From: an uncultured Pelagibacteraceae bacterium
GTDB lineage: Bacteria > Pseudomonadota > Alphaproteobacteria > Pelagibacterales > Pelagibacteraceae
Length of the DNA: 64,000 bases
NCBI GenBank assembly: GCA_902621345.1
Contig: CACNLV010000002.1
Location: 96,320-160,319 of the forward strand
Direction of reading: 5' to 3'
The position numbers and the translations under genes are program-made. Below the pieces are notes generated by a model. The model had not been told where the DNA came from and ran no database searches. It saw nothing but the letters and a program-made list of their open reading frames with translations. Each line of letters opens with the position of its first letter. Position 1 is the stretch's first letter. Positions 1 to 13,295 of this stretch are shown here, piece after piece.

Positions 1-2
1 CA

Positions 3-398
3 GACGCTCAATGGAGACAAGTAAAAAATAACCTGGGACTGATGTTAAAAGAGGGCTTGCTAAAAGAGAATATTGATGGTGAAGCTATCTCTTGGGCATT
101 TAGTAGACTGCAAAAAAGAAAGGAGGAAAGAAAAATTTTAATGGTTATCTCTGATGGGGCACCAGTTGATGACTCAACACTTTCAGTAAATTCGGGAGAC
201 TTTCTTGAAAAACATTTAAAAAAAATTGTTAGATTTATCGAGGATAAAACAGAGGTTGATATTTTAGCGATTGGTATAGGACATGACGTGTCTAGATATT
301 ACAATAAGGCAATTAAAATTACTGACGTAAATGAATTGGGCGATGTAATGATTTCGCAATTAAACTCGTTGTTTAGCAAAAAAAACAAATATCACTAA
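3..398 (+). CDS. cobT: CobT, cobaltochelatase-type VWA subunit (5' end outside window)
   Basis: The reading frame is open from the first bases, so this is the C-terminal part of a gene that starts before the window. The visible 131 residues match the end of CobT: a block around [10 protein letters not shown], the strand [17 protein letters not shown] and the segment [12 protein letters not shown] are family hallmarks of its von Willebrand A domain. CobT works with the AAA+ protein CobS to drive metal insertion by CobN in aerobic cobalamin synthesis. The first MIDAS loop lies outside the window. Genomes of this kind often lack a full cobalamin pathway, so the true role here could differ; CobS and CobN cannot be checked. 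It ends convergently against regB with a 4-bp overlap (395-398). Confidence 0.85.
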   Translation, partial: DAQWRQVKNNLGLMLKEGLLKENIDGEAISWAFSRLQKRKEERKILMVISDGAPVDDSTLSVNSGDFLEKHLKKIVRFIEDKTEVDILAIGIGHDVSRYYNKAIKITDVNELGDVMISQLNSLFSKKNKYH

Positions 399-1675
399 AT
401 ATTAAATAAATCTTTATTTTTCCATTTAATTTCAATTTCAGCACCACTTCTTGTTTTAGAGTTATAGCATTTTACTGATGCAAAATTTTTTTCTAAAAGA
501 GTTTTTCCTATAAAAATACCCAATCCAAGACCAGTCTGACCTGTTTTCGAAGATGTAAGTGTTTTCAAGTAGGGTTCTCCTATTTTTGATAAAATGTCAT
601 TAGGATATCCTTCACCATCATCTTCAATCGTAACAATAGTAAATTCACTATTTGACCTTAAATTTATATAAACCTTATTTCTACAAAATTTATTAGCGTT
701 TCCTATAAAATTTCTAAGACCGTAGACAATCTCGATTGACTTGGTTATTTTTTTTGAAGATGAATCTTGCTCATAATTAAAATTAAAAACATTTTTGCTA
801 GTCTCTTGAAAAGAGGCTATTATCTCTTTAATATAGTTTCTCATGGTTAAATCCTCATCAATAAAATTGTCCTCTATATCAGGATTGAGTGATAGCCTTT
901 TTAAAATTTGATTACATCTTTCTACTTGACTAGATAAAAGCTCAATATCTTGAATAACTTCTTTTTGATTCTTTAGCTGTTTAGTCAATTCTTGGGTAAT
1001 AATTTTTATTGTTGATAGAGGCGTTCCAAGTGAATGAGCCGCTGCAGCAGCTTGACCGCCTAAAGACAACATTTCATGCTCTTTTGCCATTATTTCTTCC
1101 ATTTTATTTAAAGCTTCTTTTCTTAACCTAGATTCTCTTCCAAAAATTATGGCAAAATAATTTAAAAAAATTAATGCTATAATTAATGAAATTGGAGTTG
1201 AGTAGTAAATGTAATTACTCAAATGAAAATGTTCTCCTAATGGTTTCGGTAAATCATTGGAATAAAACGTAAGAAAAATGATCATAATACAGGTTATTAA
1301 AACTAATAATAAATTAGTTCTTATTCCAAGATTAGTTGACGCAAAAACACTTGGAATGATTAAAAAAATTATAAATGGATTTCTTGCACCACCAGTCAAG
1401 TATATCAAAACGGTCAATTGCATGATATCAACTAATAGGAATAATAAAGCTGATCTGTCAGATAGTTGAGTTTTTTTGTAAATAAATACTAGATATAAAT
1501 TACTTAACGCCCCAAGCAGAATAACTAAATTAGTAGAAAAAAAATCGAACTTAAAATTAAAATAAAAATAAACTAAATATATAGAAAACAACTGGCCAAT
1601 TATACCAATCCATCTTAAGTTGATATAGGTGGATTTTTTTAATGAACTATGCTTTGAAGTTTCAAAAAACTTCAT
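395..1675 (-). CDS. regB: RegB/PrrB/ActS-type redox sensor histidine kinase
   Basis: This is a 426-aa membrane histidine kinase. About six hydrophobic segments fill residues 22-178, including the motif GGARNPF at 95-101, which in RegB senses the ubiquinone pool. The H-box HSLGTPLST begins at His214, and Cys254 in the segment VERCNQIL corresponds to the redox-active cysteine of RegB. The ATPase domain carries DDGEGYP and GLGLGIF. In RegB the residue after the phospho-accepting His is normally Glu; here it is Ser, which may alter kinase or phosphatase balance. The cognate RegA regulator is not adjacent. The ATG lies 2 bp after the gyrB stop, so the two genes are probably co-transcribed. Confidence 0.85.
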   Translation of the reverse strand: MKFFETSKHSSLKKSTYINLRWIGIIGQLFSIYLVYFYFNFKFDFFSTNLVILLGALSNLYLVFIYKKTQLSDRSALLFLLVDIMQLTVLIYLTGGARNPFIIFLIIPSVFASTNLGIRTNLLLVLITCIMIIFLTFYSNDLPKPLGEHFHLSNYIYYSTPISLIIALIFLNYFAIIFGRESRLRKEALNKMEEIMAKEHEMLSLGGQAAAAAHSLGTPLSTIKIITQELTKQLKNQKEVIQDIELLSSQVERCNQILKRLSLNPDIEDNFIDEDLTMRNYIKEIIASFQETSKNVFNFNYEQDSSSKKITKSIEIVYGLRNFIGNANKFCRNKVYINLRSNSEFTIVTIEDDGEGYPNDILSKIGEPYLKTLTSSKTGQTGLGLGIFIGKTLLEKNFASVKCYNSKTRSGAEIEIKWKNKDLFNI

Positions 1676-1677
1676 TA

Positions 1678-3744
<2,067 letters not shown>

Positions 3745-3856
3745 TTATATATTTGGAAAAAAATATTATAACATTTTTTTAAAATTTTTGTGGAGTTATC
3801 ATAAGTTTGTTAAATTAAAATTGTTAAATTAAGCTTGAAAATGCTGACGTTTTTAA

Positions 3857-3946
3857 TGGCGGAGAGAATGGGATTCGAACCCATGAAAGAGTTTCCCCTT
3901 TACACGCTTTCCAAGCGTGCGCCTTCAACCACTCGGCCACCTCTCC
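3857..3946 (-). tRNA. tRNA-Ser (anticodon GGA)
   Basis: Read on the minus strand, the acceptor arm GGAGAGG pairs with TCTCTCC, with one G-U pair, followed by discriminator G and an encoded CCA. The anticodon stem-loop ACGCTTGGAAAGCGT places GGA at positions 34-36. A variable arm with the GGGG/TCTTTC-type segment gives the long class II form expected for serine. The T-loop GGTTCGAATCC is canonical. It sits alone between gyrB and a glycosyltransferase gene; nothing else is apparent in 3742-3856 or 3947-4027 apart from AT-rich spacer. Confidence 0.96.
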
Positions 3947-4027
3947 AATATTTAAGGCATAATTAATATTACAACCTATAAAATAATAATCTTAAATATT
4001 TAAAGTACAATATTGATTATAGTTTAA

Positions 4028-4861
4028 CTAAATTTTTGGTCTATAGTGAGAACTTTTGCCAATAATTGATGTTAATAAACCTTTAAATCTCATTTTTGAA
4101 ATTGTAAATTTAGCGTTGTTTCTTAAAGTAAAATAAAATACCGATTTTAATAGAAGTTTAATTAATGTAGGAAAAAAAATAATTATACTTAATATAAAAC
4201 CTTTATATTTTTTGCTAAAATAAAATTTAGACCACATCCAGTGCCAATTTCTCGACATCTCAATCTCAAAACTATTATTACTATGTGACTGATTACCTAA
4301 ATGGGAAACCGCAACATTCACTTCAATTATATTTTCATCCATATTTCTTACTCTTTTGCAAAGGTCTATTTCCTCTAAATATAAAAAAAAATTTTCATCA
4401 AAAAATGAGCCTAAAAATTTTTTTTTATTTAATAACATAGCCATGCCACGCACCTCATTCACAAAGATATAATCCTCATTCCCTTTATTTTGTTTGTAAA
4501 CTTTAAATTTTTCTAAAATTTGAGGTGCGGCTATGGCAAAATCAACATTTTGAACAATTCTGATAATTTCATCAATTTCTGACTTATATATTTTTGTATC
4601 TGGATTTATAAGGAATAGATACTCAGTATTTGAATTTAAAATCCCAAAATTATTTGCTTTTCCAAAACCATTATTATCATTCATTATAAAAACTTTCAAA
4701 TTTGGAATTTTACTTTCTAAAGTTTTATAGAATTGGTTATTGCCAGAATTTTCAATAATAATTTTCTTACATTCTTCAGGAATATCTTTTAAACAATCAG
4801 AAATTATATGTTCACTTTTAAAAGTCACAATTATAAAAGTTAAATCTAAATAATTAATCAT
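4028..4861 (-). CDS. Glycosyltransferase family 2
   Basis: This 277-aa protein has the GT-A fold start LTFIIVTFKSEHII, the segment NDNNGFGKANN near residues 61-71 and the metal/nucleotide-sugar motif NPDT at 86-89, which together resemble rhamnosyl-type GT2 enzymes (WbbL-like). A further conserved block containing FFLYLEEIDLCKR fits the acceptor-site region. A hydrophobic segment near residues 220-245 suggests peripheral or membrane association. The likely role is sugar transfer in surface polysaccharide or lipopolysaccharide synthesis; donor and acceptor cannot be told from sequence. It lies 23 bp downstream of lepA on the same strand and may be read through from it. Confidence 0.85.
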   Translation of the reverse strand: MINYLDLTFIIVTFKSEHIISDCLKDIPEECKKIIIENSGNNQFYKTLESKIPNLKVFIMNDNNGFGKANNFGILNSNTEYLFLINPDTKIYKSEIDEIIRIVQNVDFAIAAPQILEKFKVYKQNKGNEDYIFVNEVRGMAMLLNKKKFLGSFFDENFFLYLEEIDLCKRVRNMDENIIEVNVAVSHLGNQSHSNNSFEIEMSRNWHWMWSKFYFSKKYKGFILSIIIFFPTLIKLLLKSVFYFTLRNNAKFTISKMRFKGLLTSIIGKSSHYRPKI

Positions 4862-4884
4862 TCCTTATATATTAATATCATGGG

Positions 4885-6693
4885 TTATTTTTCTTTAGAA
4901 ATTTTTAAAACCCCTATAAATGCTTCTTGAGGAATTTCCACTTTACCAAATTGTTTTGACCTTGCTTTTCCTTTTTTTTGTTTTTCTAAAAGTTTTCTTT
5001 TTCTATCCGTAGCACCACCACCATGGATTTTGGTAAGCACATCTTTTTTAAACCCTTTTATAGTTTCTCTAGCAATAATTTTTCCTCCTATCGCAGCCTG
5101 AACAGGTATCATAAAATTATGTCTAGGGATTAAATCCTTTAATTTTTCACATACCTCCCTACCCGTTTTTTGAGCAAAATCTTTGTGTATCATCATTGCT
5201 AAAGCATCGACTGGTTCACTATTAACCAAAATACCAAGTTTTACTAAGTCACCCTCTCTATGCTCCAGTATTTCATAATCAAAACTCGCATATCCACTTG
5301 TCATGGATTTAATTCGATCATTAAAATCAAAAACTACTTCATTCAAAGGTAATTCATAAGAAATTACAGCTCTATTACCCGAGTAACTAAGATTTGTTTG
5401 AATTCCTCTTTTATCCTGACACAATTTAATTATGGAACCCAAATAATTATCTGGGGTAATTATCGTAGCTTTGATCCACGGTTCTTCTATTGATTGAATA
5501 AATGTTGGATCAGGTAAACTTGAGGGATTTTGTAAATCTTTTATTTCTCCATTGTTAAGTTTTACTTTATAGACAACACCTGGCGTGGTTGTTAATAAGT
5601 TAACATCGAATTCTCTCTCTAACCTCTCTGTTACTATTTCAAGATGCAACAATCCAAGAAATCCACATCTAAAACCTAAACCTAAGGCCGATGAAGACTC
5701 TGCCTCATAAGAAAAGCTAGCATCATTAAGTTGCAATTTTGCTAGACCATCTTTTAATTTTTGATACTCAGAGCTATCAACAGGAAATAGGCCGCAAAAA
5801 ACTACTGGTTTACTTGGTTTAAAACCTGGCAAAGCCTCAACTATTGGTTTTGAAGCGTCACAAATTGTATCTCCAACTTTCGTATCTGATAAAACTTTAA
5901 TTCCAGTGGTTATAAATCCAATTTCTCCAGAATTAAGTTCACTTACATCTTTTGGTTTAGGTGTAAATAAACCCACTTTTTCAACAATATAATCTTGATT
6001 AGTTGAAAGCATTTTTATTTTCATATTTTTAATAATTTTTCCATTTATAACCCTAACTAAAATTACTACCCCAAGATAGGTGTCATACCAACTATCCACT
6101 AGCAGACACTTTAAATCTTGATTTAAATTACCTTTAGGTGCAGGCAGCTGATTCACTATTTGTTCTAATATGTCATCTATGCCTTCACCTGTTTTACCTG
6201 AACAAGGTATCGCATTTTCTGTTTCAATTCCAATCACATCCTCTATTTGTTTTTTTGTTCTATCTAAATCAGATGCTGGTAAATCAATCTTATTTAAAAC
6301 AGGAATAATTTCATGATTTATATCCATAGCTTGATAGACATTCGCTAATGTTTGCGCTTCTACACCCTGCGTACTATCAACAATAAGTATAGAGCCTTCA
6401 CAAGCATATAAAGATCTGCTTACCTCATAACTAAAGTCCACATGACCAGGTGTATCTATTATATTCAAAATATATTCTTTACCATTTTTAGATTTGTAAT
6501 TAAGTTTAACCGTTTGAGCTTTGATAGTTATTCCTCTTTCTCGCTCAATCTCCATTGAGTCTAATACTTGAGCTTTCATCTCTCTTTCTGTCAATCCTCC
6601 ACATTTGTGAATTATCCTATCTGCTATTGTAGATTTGCCGTGGTCTATATGAGCAATTATTGCGAAATTTCTTATGTGATTAATTGTGGACAT
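4885..6693 (-). CDS. lepA: Elongation factor 4 (LepA), ribosome back-translocase GTPase
   Basis: LepA is a translational GTPase that acts on stalled or assembling ribosomes. The G domain shows AHIDHGKST at 14-22, a DTPGH motif near residue 80 and NKID near residue 134. The EF-G-like domains follow, and the LepA-specific C-terminal domain is recognised by [19 protein letters not shown] close to the end. The 602-aa length is normal for the family. The gene is 5 bp downstream of the pheT stop codon, so it probably belongs to the thrS-to-pheT transcript. The ATG is directly followed by [19 protein letters not shown], which agrees with the family start. Confidence 0.97.
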   Translation of the reverse strand: MSTINHIRNFAIIAHIDHGKSTIADRIIHKCGGLTEREMKAQVLDSMEIERERGITIKAQTVKLNYKSKNGKEYILNIIDTPGHVDFSYEVSRSLYACEGSILIVDSTQGVEAQTLANVYQAMDINHEIIPVLNKIDLPASDLDRTKKQIEDVIGIETENAIPCSGKTGEGIDDILEQIVNQLPAPKGNLNQDLKCLLVDSWYDTYLGVVILVRVINGKIIKNMKIKMLSTNQDYIVEKVGLFTPKPKDVSELNSGEIGFITTGIKVLSDTKVGDTICDASKPIVEALPGFKPSKPVVFCGLFPVDSSEYQKLKDGLAKLQLNDASFSYEAESSSALGLGFRCGFLGLLHLEIVTERLEREFDVNLLTTTPGVVYKVKLNNGEIKDLQNPSSLPDPTFIQSIEEPWIKATIITPDNYLGSIIKLCQDKRGIQTNLSYSGNRAVISYELPLNEVVFDFNDRIKSMTSGYASFDYEILEHREGDLVKLGILVNSEPVDALAMMIHKDFAQKTGREVCEKLKDLIPRHNFMIPVQAAIGGKIIARETIKGFKKDVLTKIHGGGATDRKRKLLEKQKKGKARSKQFGKVEIPQEAFIGVLKISKEK

Positions 6694-6698
6694 TTTTA

Positions 6699-9104
6699 TT
6701 AGGAACGGATCTTTGCACCAGTTCTATTTTCTACTGTTTCGATGATCAATTGGTTAATATTTTCTAAATCATTATCATTTAATGTTTTTTCTGTAGATTG
6801 GATTGTAACACTGATTGCTATCGATTTTTGATTCTTTGGAATATTATCACCCTCATAAACATCAAAAACTCTTATATTGCTAATTAAATTCTGGTCTACA
6901 CTTGCAATAGCATTAATTAGGTCTTGCGCATTAACATCTCTGTCTATGATAAATGCAAAATCTCTTTCAGACTTTTGATAATCTGAAACATTAAATTTAT
7001 TTTTTTGATCATTTAAGGTTTTTGCTGGTAATTTTAAATTATCTAAAAAAATTTCAAAGCCTACTAAAGACTCTGTCTTCATACCAATTTTTTTTATTAT
7101 GCTAGGGTGAATTTCTCCAAAATAAGCTGCTACTAAGTCTTCATCTTTTTTTAAAAATAATCTACCAGATTTACCAGGATGATAATAATCTGGAGTTTTG
7201 TTGTCTATAAAAAATTCTTCTGATTTATACCCTGCCTCAATTAAAGTTTGGACTACTTCTTTTTTGACATCAAAGACATCAACATTTCTCTCTTTTTCAA
7301 TCCAAGATAGTCTAGATTTTTTTCCTGATGACAAACCACATACCACTGTATTTTGTTCACCAGGCATAGAACCACTAAAAGTTGGGCCAATTTCATAAAT
7401 TGATAAATCCTTAAAACCTCTATCAAGATTTTTATTCAAATATATTATCAAGTTTGAGAATATTGAATTCCTCAAAACATCTAGTTCCGTACTTATTGGA
7501 TTTACAATCTTAATTTCTTTCTTAGTGTCTCTGAAATAATTATTGTAATTCGAGTCTGTAAATGACCAAGTGATTGCTTCTATATAACCTTTTGAAGCAA
7601 TTGATCTCTGTAAAAAATGAAATAATTTTTGGGATTTATTTAAAGTAGACTTCTTTCTTTCCTTAATTGGATCTATAATCATTATTTTATCGTAACCACT
7701 TATTCTGACCAATTCTTCAACAATATCTATTTCTTGCGTGATATCAGGTCTCCATGATGGAACAGTCAATTCAAATAAGTTTTTTTTCTTTTTAAGTTTG
7801 AAACCAAGATTTTCTAAAATTTTAGAAATTTCTTTAGTAGAAATTTTAAAACCTGCAATTTTTTCAACTAAATTTATATCAAATTTAACTATTTTTGTTT
7901 TATGAGTTTCAATTTTTTGAATATCAATTTTACTGATTTTACCACCACAAATTTCTTTGATTAATATTGCGGCTTTATTTAAGCCATCTTCAATTGATAA
8001 TGGATCAATGCCTCTTTCAAATCTAAACTTTGCATCAGTATCAAGATTCAATTTTTTTGCCGTGTTTCTTATTGATCCAGGTTTAAAATAAGCTGATTCT
8101 AATAATATATTCTTTGTGTCTAATTCTGTTCCTGATCTTGTTCCACCAATAATTCCACCCAGCCCTAAAACACCTTTGTGGTCACTGATTACACACATTC
8201 CATCTTCCAGCTTATAATCCTTGTTATCTAATGCAGTAAATTTCTCTCCTAATTTTGAATTTCGAACAATAATACCTTTTTCGATTTTATCAGCATCATA
8301 AGCATGTAACGGACGATTGAGATCGAACATTACATAATTTGTAATATCAACTATTGCAGAAATTGGTTTTTGGCCTATTGAAATCAATTTGTCCTTAAGC
8401 CATTGAGGACTTTCAGTATTCTTTACATCAGTAATGAGGCAACTGCCAAATATGCTACATCCCTGATTTTTTTCTTTTTTTATTTTTACTTTTAAAGATT
8501 GTCTATTATTTGATTTAATTTTTTTTTTCTTAAAATGAATCAATTTTCCGAAGCCTGAAGCGGCCAGATCTCTTGCAATTCCTCTTATGCCAAGACAATC
8601 TGGTCTATTAGGTGTTATAGATAAATCAATCAAGTTAGATTTTGATTTTGAAAAATAGTTTTTACCAATAATTTTTTTGTATCCTGATGATAGTTCAATT
8701 ATACCATCACTCTCGTCAGATAAATTTAATTCAGACTCTGAGCAAAGCATTCCATAAGAAGTAACTCCTCTTATTTTAGCCACAACTAGTTTTGTTTTAG
8801 TTTTTGGGATAATTGATCCTGGAAGTGCATATACTGTAATTAGTCCCTCAACTGCATTAGCAGCCCCACATACAACTTTTTTAAATTCTTTTTCTCCGAC
8901 ATCAACATCGCAAACTTTTAGCCGATCCGCATTTGGATGCTTTATTGTTTTAATAATTTTAGCGACTTTAAAAAGTTCTTTATCTGAAGAAAGATTTTGT
9001 ACTCCCTCTACTTCTAATCCAATATTGGTAAGTTGTTCTAAGAGATTTTTTTCTTTTAAATTCGTTTTTAAATGATCTTTAAGCCAGTCAAATGTGATTT
9101 TCAT
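6699..9104 (-). CDS. pheT: Phenylalanyl-tRNA synthetase beta subunit
   Basis: PheT pairs with PheS in the heterotetrameric enzyme that charges tRNA-Phe. The 801 residues show the B1 start [12 protein letters not shown], an EMAP-II-like tRNA-binding domain at about 40-150, the B3/B4 editing region around FRFERGIDP, the B5 domain and a C-terminal ferredoxin-fold anticodon-binding domain containing [13 protein letters not shown]. Length is normal. Its ATG overlaps the pheS stop by 4 bp (9101-9104), consistent with translational coupling and equimolar synthesis. Confidence 0.97.
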   Translation of the reverse strand: MKITFDWLKDHLKTNLKEKNLLEQLTNIGLEVEGVQNLSSDKELFKVAKIIKTIKHPNADRLKVCDVDVGEKEFKKVVCGAANAVEGLITVYALPGSIIPKTKTKLVVAKIRGVTSYGMLCSESELNLSDESDGIIELSSGYKKIIGKNYFSKSKSNLIDLSITPNRPDCLGIRGIARDLAASGFGKLIHFKKKKIKSNNRQSLKVKIKKEKNQGCSIFGSCLITDVKNTESPQWLKDKLISIGQKPISAIVDITNYVMFDLNRPLHAYDADKIEKGIIVRNSKLGEKFTALDNKDYKLEDGMCVISDHKGVLGLGGIIGGTRSGTELDTKNILLESAYFKPGSIRNTAKKLNLDTDAKFRFERGIDPLSIEDGLNKAAILIKEICGGKISKIDIQKIETHKTKIVKFDINLVEKIAGFKISTKEISKILENLGFKLKKKKNLFELTVPSWRPDITQEIDIVEELVRISGYDKIMIIDPIKERKKSTLNKSQKLFHFLQRSIASKGYIEAITWSFTDSNYNNYFRDTKKEIKIVNPISTELDVLRNSIFSNLIIYLNKNLDRGFKDLSIYEIGPTFSGSMPGEQNTVVCGLSSGKKSRLSWIEKERNVDVFDVKKEVVQTLIEAGYKSEEFFIDNKTPDYYHPGKSGRLFLKKDEDLVAAYFGEIHPSIIKKIGMKTESLVGFEIFLDNLKLPAKTLNDQKNKFNVSDYQKSERDFAFIIDRDVNAQDLINAIASVDQNLISNIRVFDVYEGDNIPKNQKSIAISVTIQSTEKTLNDNDLENINQLIIETVENRTGAKIRS

Positions 9105-10168
9105 CTACTCAAGCCTCTATAATTTGTTGGTACATCCAAAGGATCAAATCCGAAATGATTTAACCATCTATAGTCACAATCGAAAAAAGCTCTTAAATCA
9201 TTGATTCCATACTTTAACATAGCCAACCTATCAATGCCCATCCCAAATGCATATCCTTGAAACTTTATTGGATCTATTTTAACATTTCTTAAAACATTTG
9301 GATGCACCATCCCACACCCCAAAATCTCAAGCCATTGATCGCCTTCACCGATTACTATTTTGCCATCCCTCATCTCGTATCCTATGTCAACTTCAGCAGA
9401 CGGTTCTGTGAAAGGAAAATGGCTTGGTCTAAATCTCATTTTAATTTTATCCAATTCAAAAAACTCCTTAATAAAATAATTTAGACATCCTTTTAAATGT
9501 CCCATATTAATATCTTTGTCTATATGAAGACCTTCAACCTGATGAAACATAGGTGCGTGTGTTTGATCGCTGTCTGACCTATATGTTCTGCCAGGAGCTA
9601 TTATTTTAAACGGTGGTTTGTCTTTTAACATCGTTCTAATTTGGACTGGAGAAGTATGAGTGCGTAATAATCTTTCTTTTTTTTCATCAAGATAAAATGT
9701 GTCATGCATATCTCTAGCTGGATGATTTTCCGGCGTGTTGAGTGCAGTAAAATTATTATATTCACTCTCAACATCTGGACCTTCTTCAACGCTAAAACCA
9801 ATTTCAGAAAAAATCGAAGATATTTCATCTATTGTTTGCGACACAGGATGAATTTTGCCTCTCACAAATGGTCTCTCAGGCAGCGTAACATCAATTTTTT
9901 CTTTATGTAACTTTTCTCTAATTTCCTCGTTTTCAATTTCCTTTATTTTCAAATTAATTAAATCTTGTAATTCATCTTTAATAACATTCAATTCTGATGC
10001 AAATTTTTTTCTCTCGGTTTCTGCGATGCTTCCTATCTTTTTAAATTGTGATGAAACTAATCCATTCTTACCAAATAAATCAGATTTCATTTGATTTACC
10101 TCTGACAAGTTTAATTTACTTTTCAGTTTCAAAAGAAATTCATCTTTTATTTTTTTAAGATCTGACAT
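9101..10168 (-). CDS. pheS: Phenylalanyl-tRNA synthetase alpha subunit
   Basis: PheS carries the class II catalytic core of phenylalanyl-tRNA synthetase. The first 100 residues form the N-terminal coiled coil, followed by the signature [16 protein letters not shown], motif 2 around [20 protein letters not shown], and motif 3 [18 protein letters not shown] near residues 313-330. The 355-aa length is typical. The gene lies 43 bp after rplT in the classic thrS-infC-rpmI-rplT-pheS-pheT order. A short hairpin (10178-10197) stands in the leader but lacks a U-run, so attenuation is not supported. Confidence 0.97.
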   Translation of the reverse strand: MSDLKKIKDEFLLKLKSKLNLSEVNQMKSDLFGKNGLVSSQFKKIGSIAETERKKFASELNVIKDELQDLINLKIKEIENEEIREKLHKEKIDVTLPERPFVRGKIHPVSQTIDEISSIFSEIGFSVEEGPDVESEYNNFTALNTPENHPARDMHDTFYLDEKKERLLRTHTSPVQIRTMLKDKPPFKIIAPGRTYRSDSDQTHAPMFHQVEGLHIDKDINMGHLKGCLNYFIKEFFELDKIKMRFRPSHFPFTEPSAEVDIGYEMRDGKIVIGEGDQWLEILGCGMVHPNVLRNVKIDPIKFQGYAFGMGIDRLAMLKYGINDLRAFFDCDYRWLNHFGFDPLDVPTNYRGLSR

Positions 10169-10211
10169 TTTTACAGATTATTTCTTCAGTGAAATAAAAC
10201 AATAGCGAAGA

Positions 10212-10568
10212 TTAATTTAGTGCAGATTGTGCTTTTTGGACAATAGTTTTAAAGGCTTCTGGACTATCATAAGCTATCTCAGCAAGTATTTTTCTATCAA
10301 TTTTGATTCCACATTTATTTAGACCATTAATAAATTTAGAATAAGTTAATCCTTCAGCTCTTACACCTGCATTAATTCTTTGTATCCACAAAGATTTAAA
10401 ATCTCTTTTTTTATTCCTTCTATCTCTGTAAGCATATTGCATTGCCTTTTCCATGGCTTGCTTTGCAACTCTAATAGTATTTTTTCTTCGACCCCACTGA
10501 CCTTTAACCGCTTTTAAAACTTTTTTATGTTTTGCTCTACTTGTAACACCTCTTTTTACTCTAGCCAT
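10212..10568 (-). CDS. rplT: 50S ribosomal protein L20
   Basis: L20 binds 23S rRNA early in large-subunit assembly and in other bacteria represses its own operon. The 118-aa protein starts [19 protein letters not shown] and includes the typical block [13 protein letters not shown] and [17 protein letters not shown]. It is highly basic and of normal length. It begins one base after the rpmI stop, in the infC-rpmI-rplT cluster. I did not identify the pseudoknot or mimic stem that L20 uses for feedback in other species. Confidence 0.97.
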   Translation of the reverse strand: MARVKRGVTSRAKHKKVLKAVKGQWGRRKNTIRVAKQAMEKAMQYAYRDRRNKKRDFKSLWIQRINAGVRAEGLTYSKFINGLNKCGIKIDRKILAEIAYDSPEAFKTIVQKAQSALN

Positions 10569-10569
10569 T

Positions 10570-10776
10570 TTAACCTCTTAAACTATAAGGCATGTACGAC
10601 TTAACAATTTTTCCGTCTTGTTTTGACATTGTGGTAGTGCCTCTTAATTTTCTTATTTGTGAATTAGTTCTTTTAATCATTCCATGTCTTTTGCCAGCCT
10701 GGGCCATGATAACTTTTCCTCTGGCCGATATCTTAAATCTTTTTTTTGCTGAGCTTTTGGTTTTTAATTTTGGCAT
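10570..10776 (-). CDS. rpmI: 50S ribosomal protein L35
   Basis: L35 is a small basic protein of the large ribosomal subunit. The 68 residues match the family: [20 protein letters not shown], then [12 protein letters not shown] and LRGTTTM. Length is normal. It lies between infC (53 bp upstream) and rplT (1 bp downstream) in the same direction, so the three are expected to be one transcript. Confidence 0.97.
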   Translation of the reverse strand: MPKLKTKSSAKKRFKISARGKVIMAQAGKRHGMIKRTNSQIRKLRGTTTMSKQDGKIVKSYMPYSLRG

Positions 10777-10829
10777 GATTGAGCGAGGTTATACATACAA
10801 AGGAATAAATTTACAACCTATATTAAGGC

Positions 10830-11375
10830 TTATAAAGGCTGGATTACCATAATCATTTGTTTACCATCAAACTTTGGATGCAATTCTATTTTGCCAATAT
10901 CTTTCATATCCTCTTTAATTTTAGCCATAAGCTCGTTCCCAAGGTGAGAATGTTGAAGTTCTCTACCTTTAAATCTTATTGTAAATTTTACTTTATCACC
11001 TTTGGCAATAAATTTTTTTGCATTTTTTACTTTAAATTCATAATCATGGATCTCTGTAACAGGTCGCATCTTAATTTCTTTCAATGAGACTATTTTTTGC
11101 TTTTTCTTTGCAAGGTTTGCTTTTTTTTGAGCATCATATTTAAACTTTCCCATATCCATAATTTTACAGACAGGTGGATTAGCATTGGGAGATATTTCTA
11201 TAAGATCTAGTCCCTCTCTCTTCGCGATTGTAATTGCCTCATTTGTATTCAAAATTCCTAAATTATTTCCATCATTGGCAATAACCTGAACTTCAGGTGA
11301 TGAAATTCTATTATTAGATCTCGGACCACGATCTTTAGTTCTTTTTTGGAAATAATTTTGTTTGATGTCAGCCAC
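10830..11375 (-). CDS. infC: Translation initiation factor IF-3 (GTG start)
   Basis: IF-3 binds the 30S subunit, prevents premature joining of 50S and checks start-codon choice. The 181 residues show the N-terminal domain with NEAITIAKREGLDLIEISPNA, the linker with PVCKIMDMGKFKY and the C-terminal domain ending DGKQMIMVIQPL. The only available in-frame start is GTG at 11375-11373: the frame is closed by a TAA three codons upstream. A non-ATG start is notable because infC in enterobacteria uses AUU for self-discrimination, though GTG is not by itself a rare codon. No Shine-Dalgarno site is visible. It starts 6 bp after the thrS stop. Confidence 0.95.
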   Translation of the reverse strand: MADIKQNYFQKRTKDRGPRSNNRISSPEVQVIANDGNNLGILNTNEAITIAKREGLDLIEISPNANPPVCKIMDMGKFKYDAQKKANLAKKKQKIVSLKEIKMRPVTEIHDYEFKVKNAKKFIAKGDKVKFTIRFKGRELQHSHLGNELMAKIKEDMKDIGKIELHPKFDGKQMIMVIQPL

Positions 11376-11381
11376 TAAATT

Positions 11382-13295
11382 TTAAGATACTTTGTTTAGT
11401 GCAGAAAAACTTTTTAAAAATAAATCTAATTTCATATTTTCTTGTTTATTAGAATTCAATCTTCTAATGGTTACACTCTTACTGTCAACTTCTTTTTTAC
11501 CACAAATCAGTAGAATTGGTATTTTTGCTAAAGAATGTTCTCTAATTTTATAATTTAGATTATGTTTTTTTAAGTCAACAATTGAACTTATGCCTGCATC
11601 TTTTATTTTTTTTGTCACCTCTTTTGCATAGTTTTCAAAGTCTTCTGAAATAGGTATTACAACAGTTTGTAAGGGGGAAATCCAAAATGGGAATTTGCCA
11701 GCATAATTTTCAATTAATATTCCTATAAATCTTTCAAGCGAACCAAACATTGCTCTATGTAACATCACTGGTACTTTTTTTGCTCCGTCCTTATCCACAT
11801 AGGAAGCATCCAATCTCCCTGGTAAATTTAAATCGACTTGCACTGTCCCACATTGCCAATCTCTACCAATGGCGTCTCTTAAAACAAATTCAATTTTAGG
11901 TCCATAGAAAGCACCTTCCCCTTTATTGATGCTATATTCAAGTTTTGTAGCTTTCACTGCTTTTAATAAAGAGGCCTCTGCTTTATCCCAAACATGATCC
12001 TCTCCAACTCTTATCTCGGGTCTGTCTGCGTATTTCAAAATAACATTTTCAAATCCTAAATCTTTATAAATATCTAAAATTAAATTTGTTACATTCAAAC
12101 ATTCGCTCGTAATTTGATCCTCTGAGCAAAAAATATGCGCATCATCTTGAGTAAAAGCTCTCACTCTTAAAAGGCCATGTAGTGCGCCCGAAGGTTCATA
12201 TCTATGAACTTTTCCAAATTCTGTAATTCTTAGTGGTAAATCTCTGTAACTTTTAAGACCTTGATTAAAAACTTGAATATGACCTGGACAATTCATGGGT
12301 TTGATGGCAAAAACTTTTTCATCGGGTGTTTGAGATGTATACATATTTTCACCATATTTTTCCCAATGACCAGATTTTTCCCAAAGTAATCTATCTAATA
12401 CCTCTGGGGTATTTACCTCTTTGTATCCTGCTTTATCTTGTTTAACTCTTAAATAACTAATAAGTTTTTGAAAAAGTGCCCAACCTTTTTCATGCCAAAA
12501 AACACAGCCAGGACTTTCCTCTCTAAAATGAAATAAATCCATCTCTTTACCCAATTTTCTATGATCTCTTTTCTCAGCTTCTTCAATTCTTCTTAAATAA
12601 TCATCTAAGTCCTTTTTAGTTGCCCAACCAGTTCCATAGATTCTTTGAAGCATTTCATTATTAGAGTCGCCACGCCAATATGCCCCTGATACTTTAGTAA
12701 GTTTAAAAGCTTTTCCAATTTTACCAGAGGATAACAAATGTGGCCCTCGACATAAATCATGCCAAGTATCACCGTGGTGGTAAATTGAAAGCTCCTCACT
12801 TTCAGGAATGCTTTCGATGATTTCTGCCTTATATTTTTCTCCAATCTTTTTGAAATGCTTAATTGCTTTATCTCTATCCCAAACTTCTCTTCTTGTTTTT
12901 ACGTCTTTATCTATTATTTCTGACATTCTTTTCTCAATTTTTTTAAGATCTTCATCAGTAAATGGATCTTTTCTTGCAAAATCATAATAAAATCCATTCT
13001 CTATCACTGGTCCAATGGTAACTTGGGTTCCAGGATATAGTTCTTGAACAGCCATAGCCATAATGTGAGCAGCATCGTGTCTTATGACTTCTAATCCCTC
13101 TGGATCTTTTGCAGTAAAAATTTTTACTAAAGAGTCTTCTTTAATCGAAAAATATAAATCCTTAAGCTCACCATTTACACTCATTATCAAGGCTTCTTTA
13201 TAAAGAGATTTGCTTATTTTTTCTGCAATTTCTAAACCTGTGACCTCTTTTGGAAACTTAAGATTATTTCCATCTGGTAATTTTATTGTAAGCAT
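11382..13295 (-). CDS. thrS: Threonyl-tRNA synthetase
   Basis: ThrS attaches threonine to its tRNA and edits mischarged serine. The 637 residues comprise a TGS domain (about 1-62), the editing domain with His73, His77, Cys182 and His186 in the expected pattern, the class II catalytic core with the zinc Cys336 in NCPGH, motif 3 around LHRAMFGSLERFIGILIE, and a C-terminal anticodon-binding domain. Length is normal. The gene begins immediately next to the stop of the glycosyltransferase upstream and leads into infC 6 bp downstream. Confidence 0.97.
   Translation of the reverse strand: MLTIKLPDGNNLKFPKEVTGLEIAEKISKSLYKEALIMSVNGELKDLYFSIKEDSLVKIFTAKDPEGLEVIRHDAAHIMAMAVQELYPGTQVTIGPVIENGFYYDFARKDPFTDEDLKKIEKRMSEIIDKDVKTRREVWDRDKAIKHFKKIGEKYKAEIIESIPESEELSIYHHGDTWHDLCRGPHLLSSGKIGKAFKLTKVSGAYWRGDSNNEMLQRIYGTGWATKKDLDDYLRRIEEAEKRDHRKLGKEMDLFHFREESPGCVFWHEKGWALFQKLISYLRVKQDKAGYKEVNTPEVLDRLLWEKSGHWEKYGENMYTSQTPDEKVFAIKPMNCPGHIQVFNQGLKSYRDLPLRITEFGKVHRYEPSGALHGLLRVRAFTQDDAHIFCSEDQITSECLNVTNLILDIYKDLGFENVILKYADRPEIRVGEDHVWDKAEASLLKAVKATKLEYSINKGEGAFYGPKIEFVLRDAIGRDWQCGTVQVDLNLPGRLDASYVDKDGAKKVPVMLHRAMFGSLERFIGILIENYAGKFPFWISPLQTVVIPISEDFENYAKEVTKKIKDAGISSIVDLKKHNLNYKIREHSLAKIPILLICGKKEVDSKSVTIRRLNSNKQENMKLDLFLKSFSALNKVS

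Noticed and set aside
10178..10197. Hairpin TTATTTC/GAAATAA in the pheS leader as an attenuator
   Set aside because: The stem is AT-only and no U-run or leader peptide rich in Phe is present.
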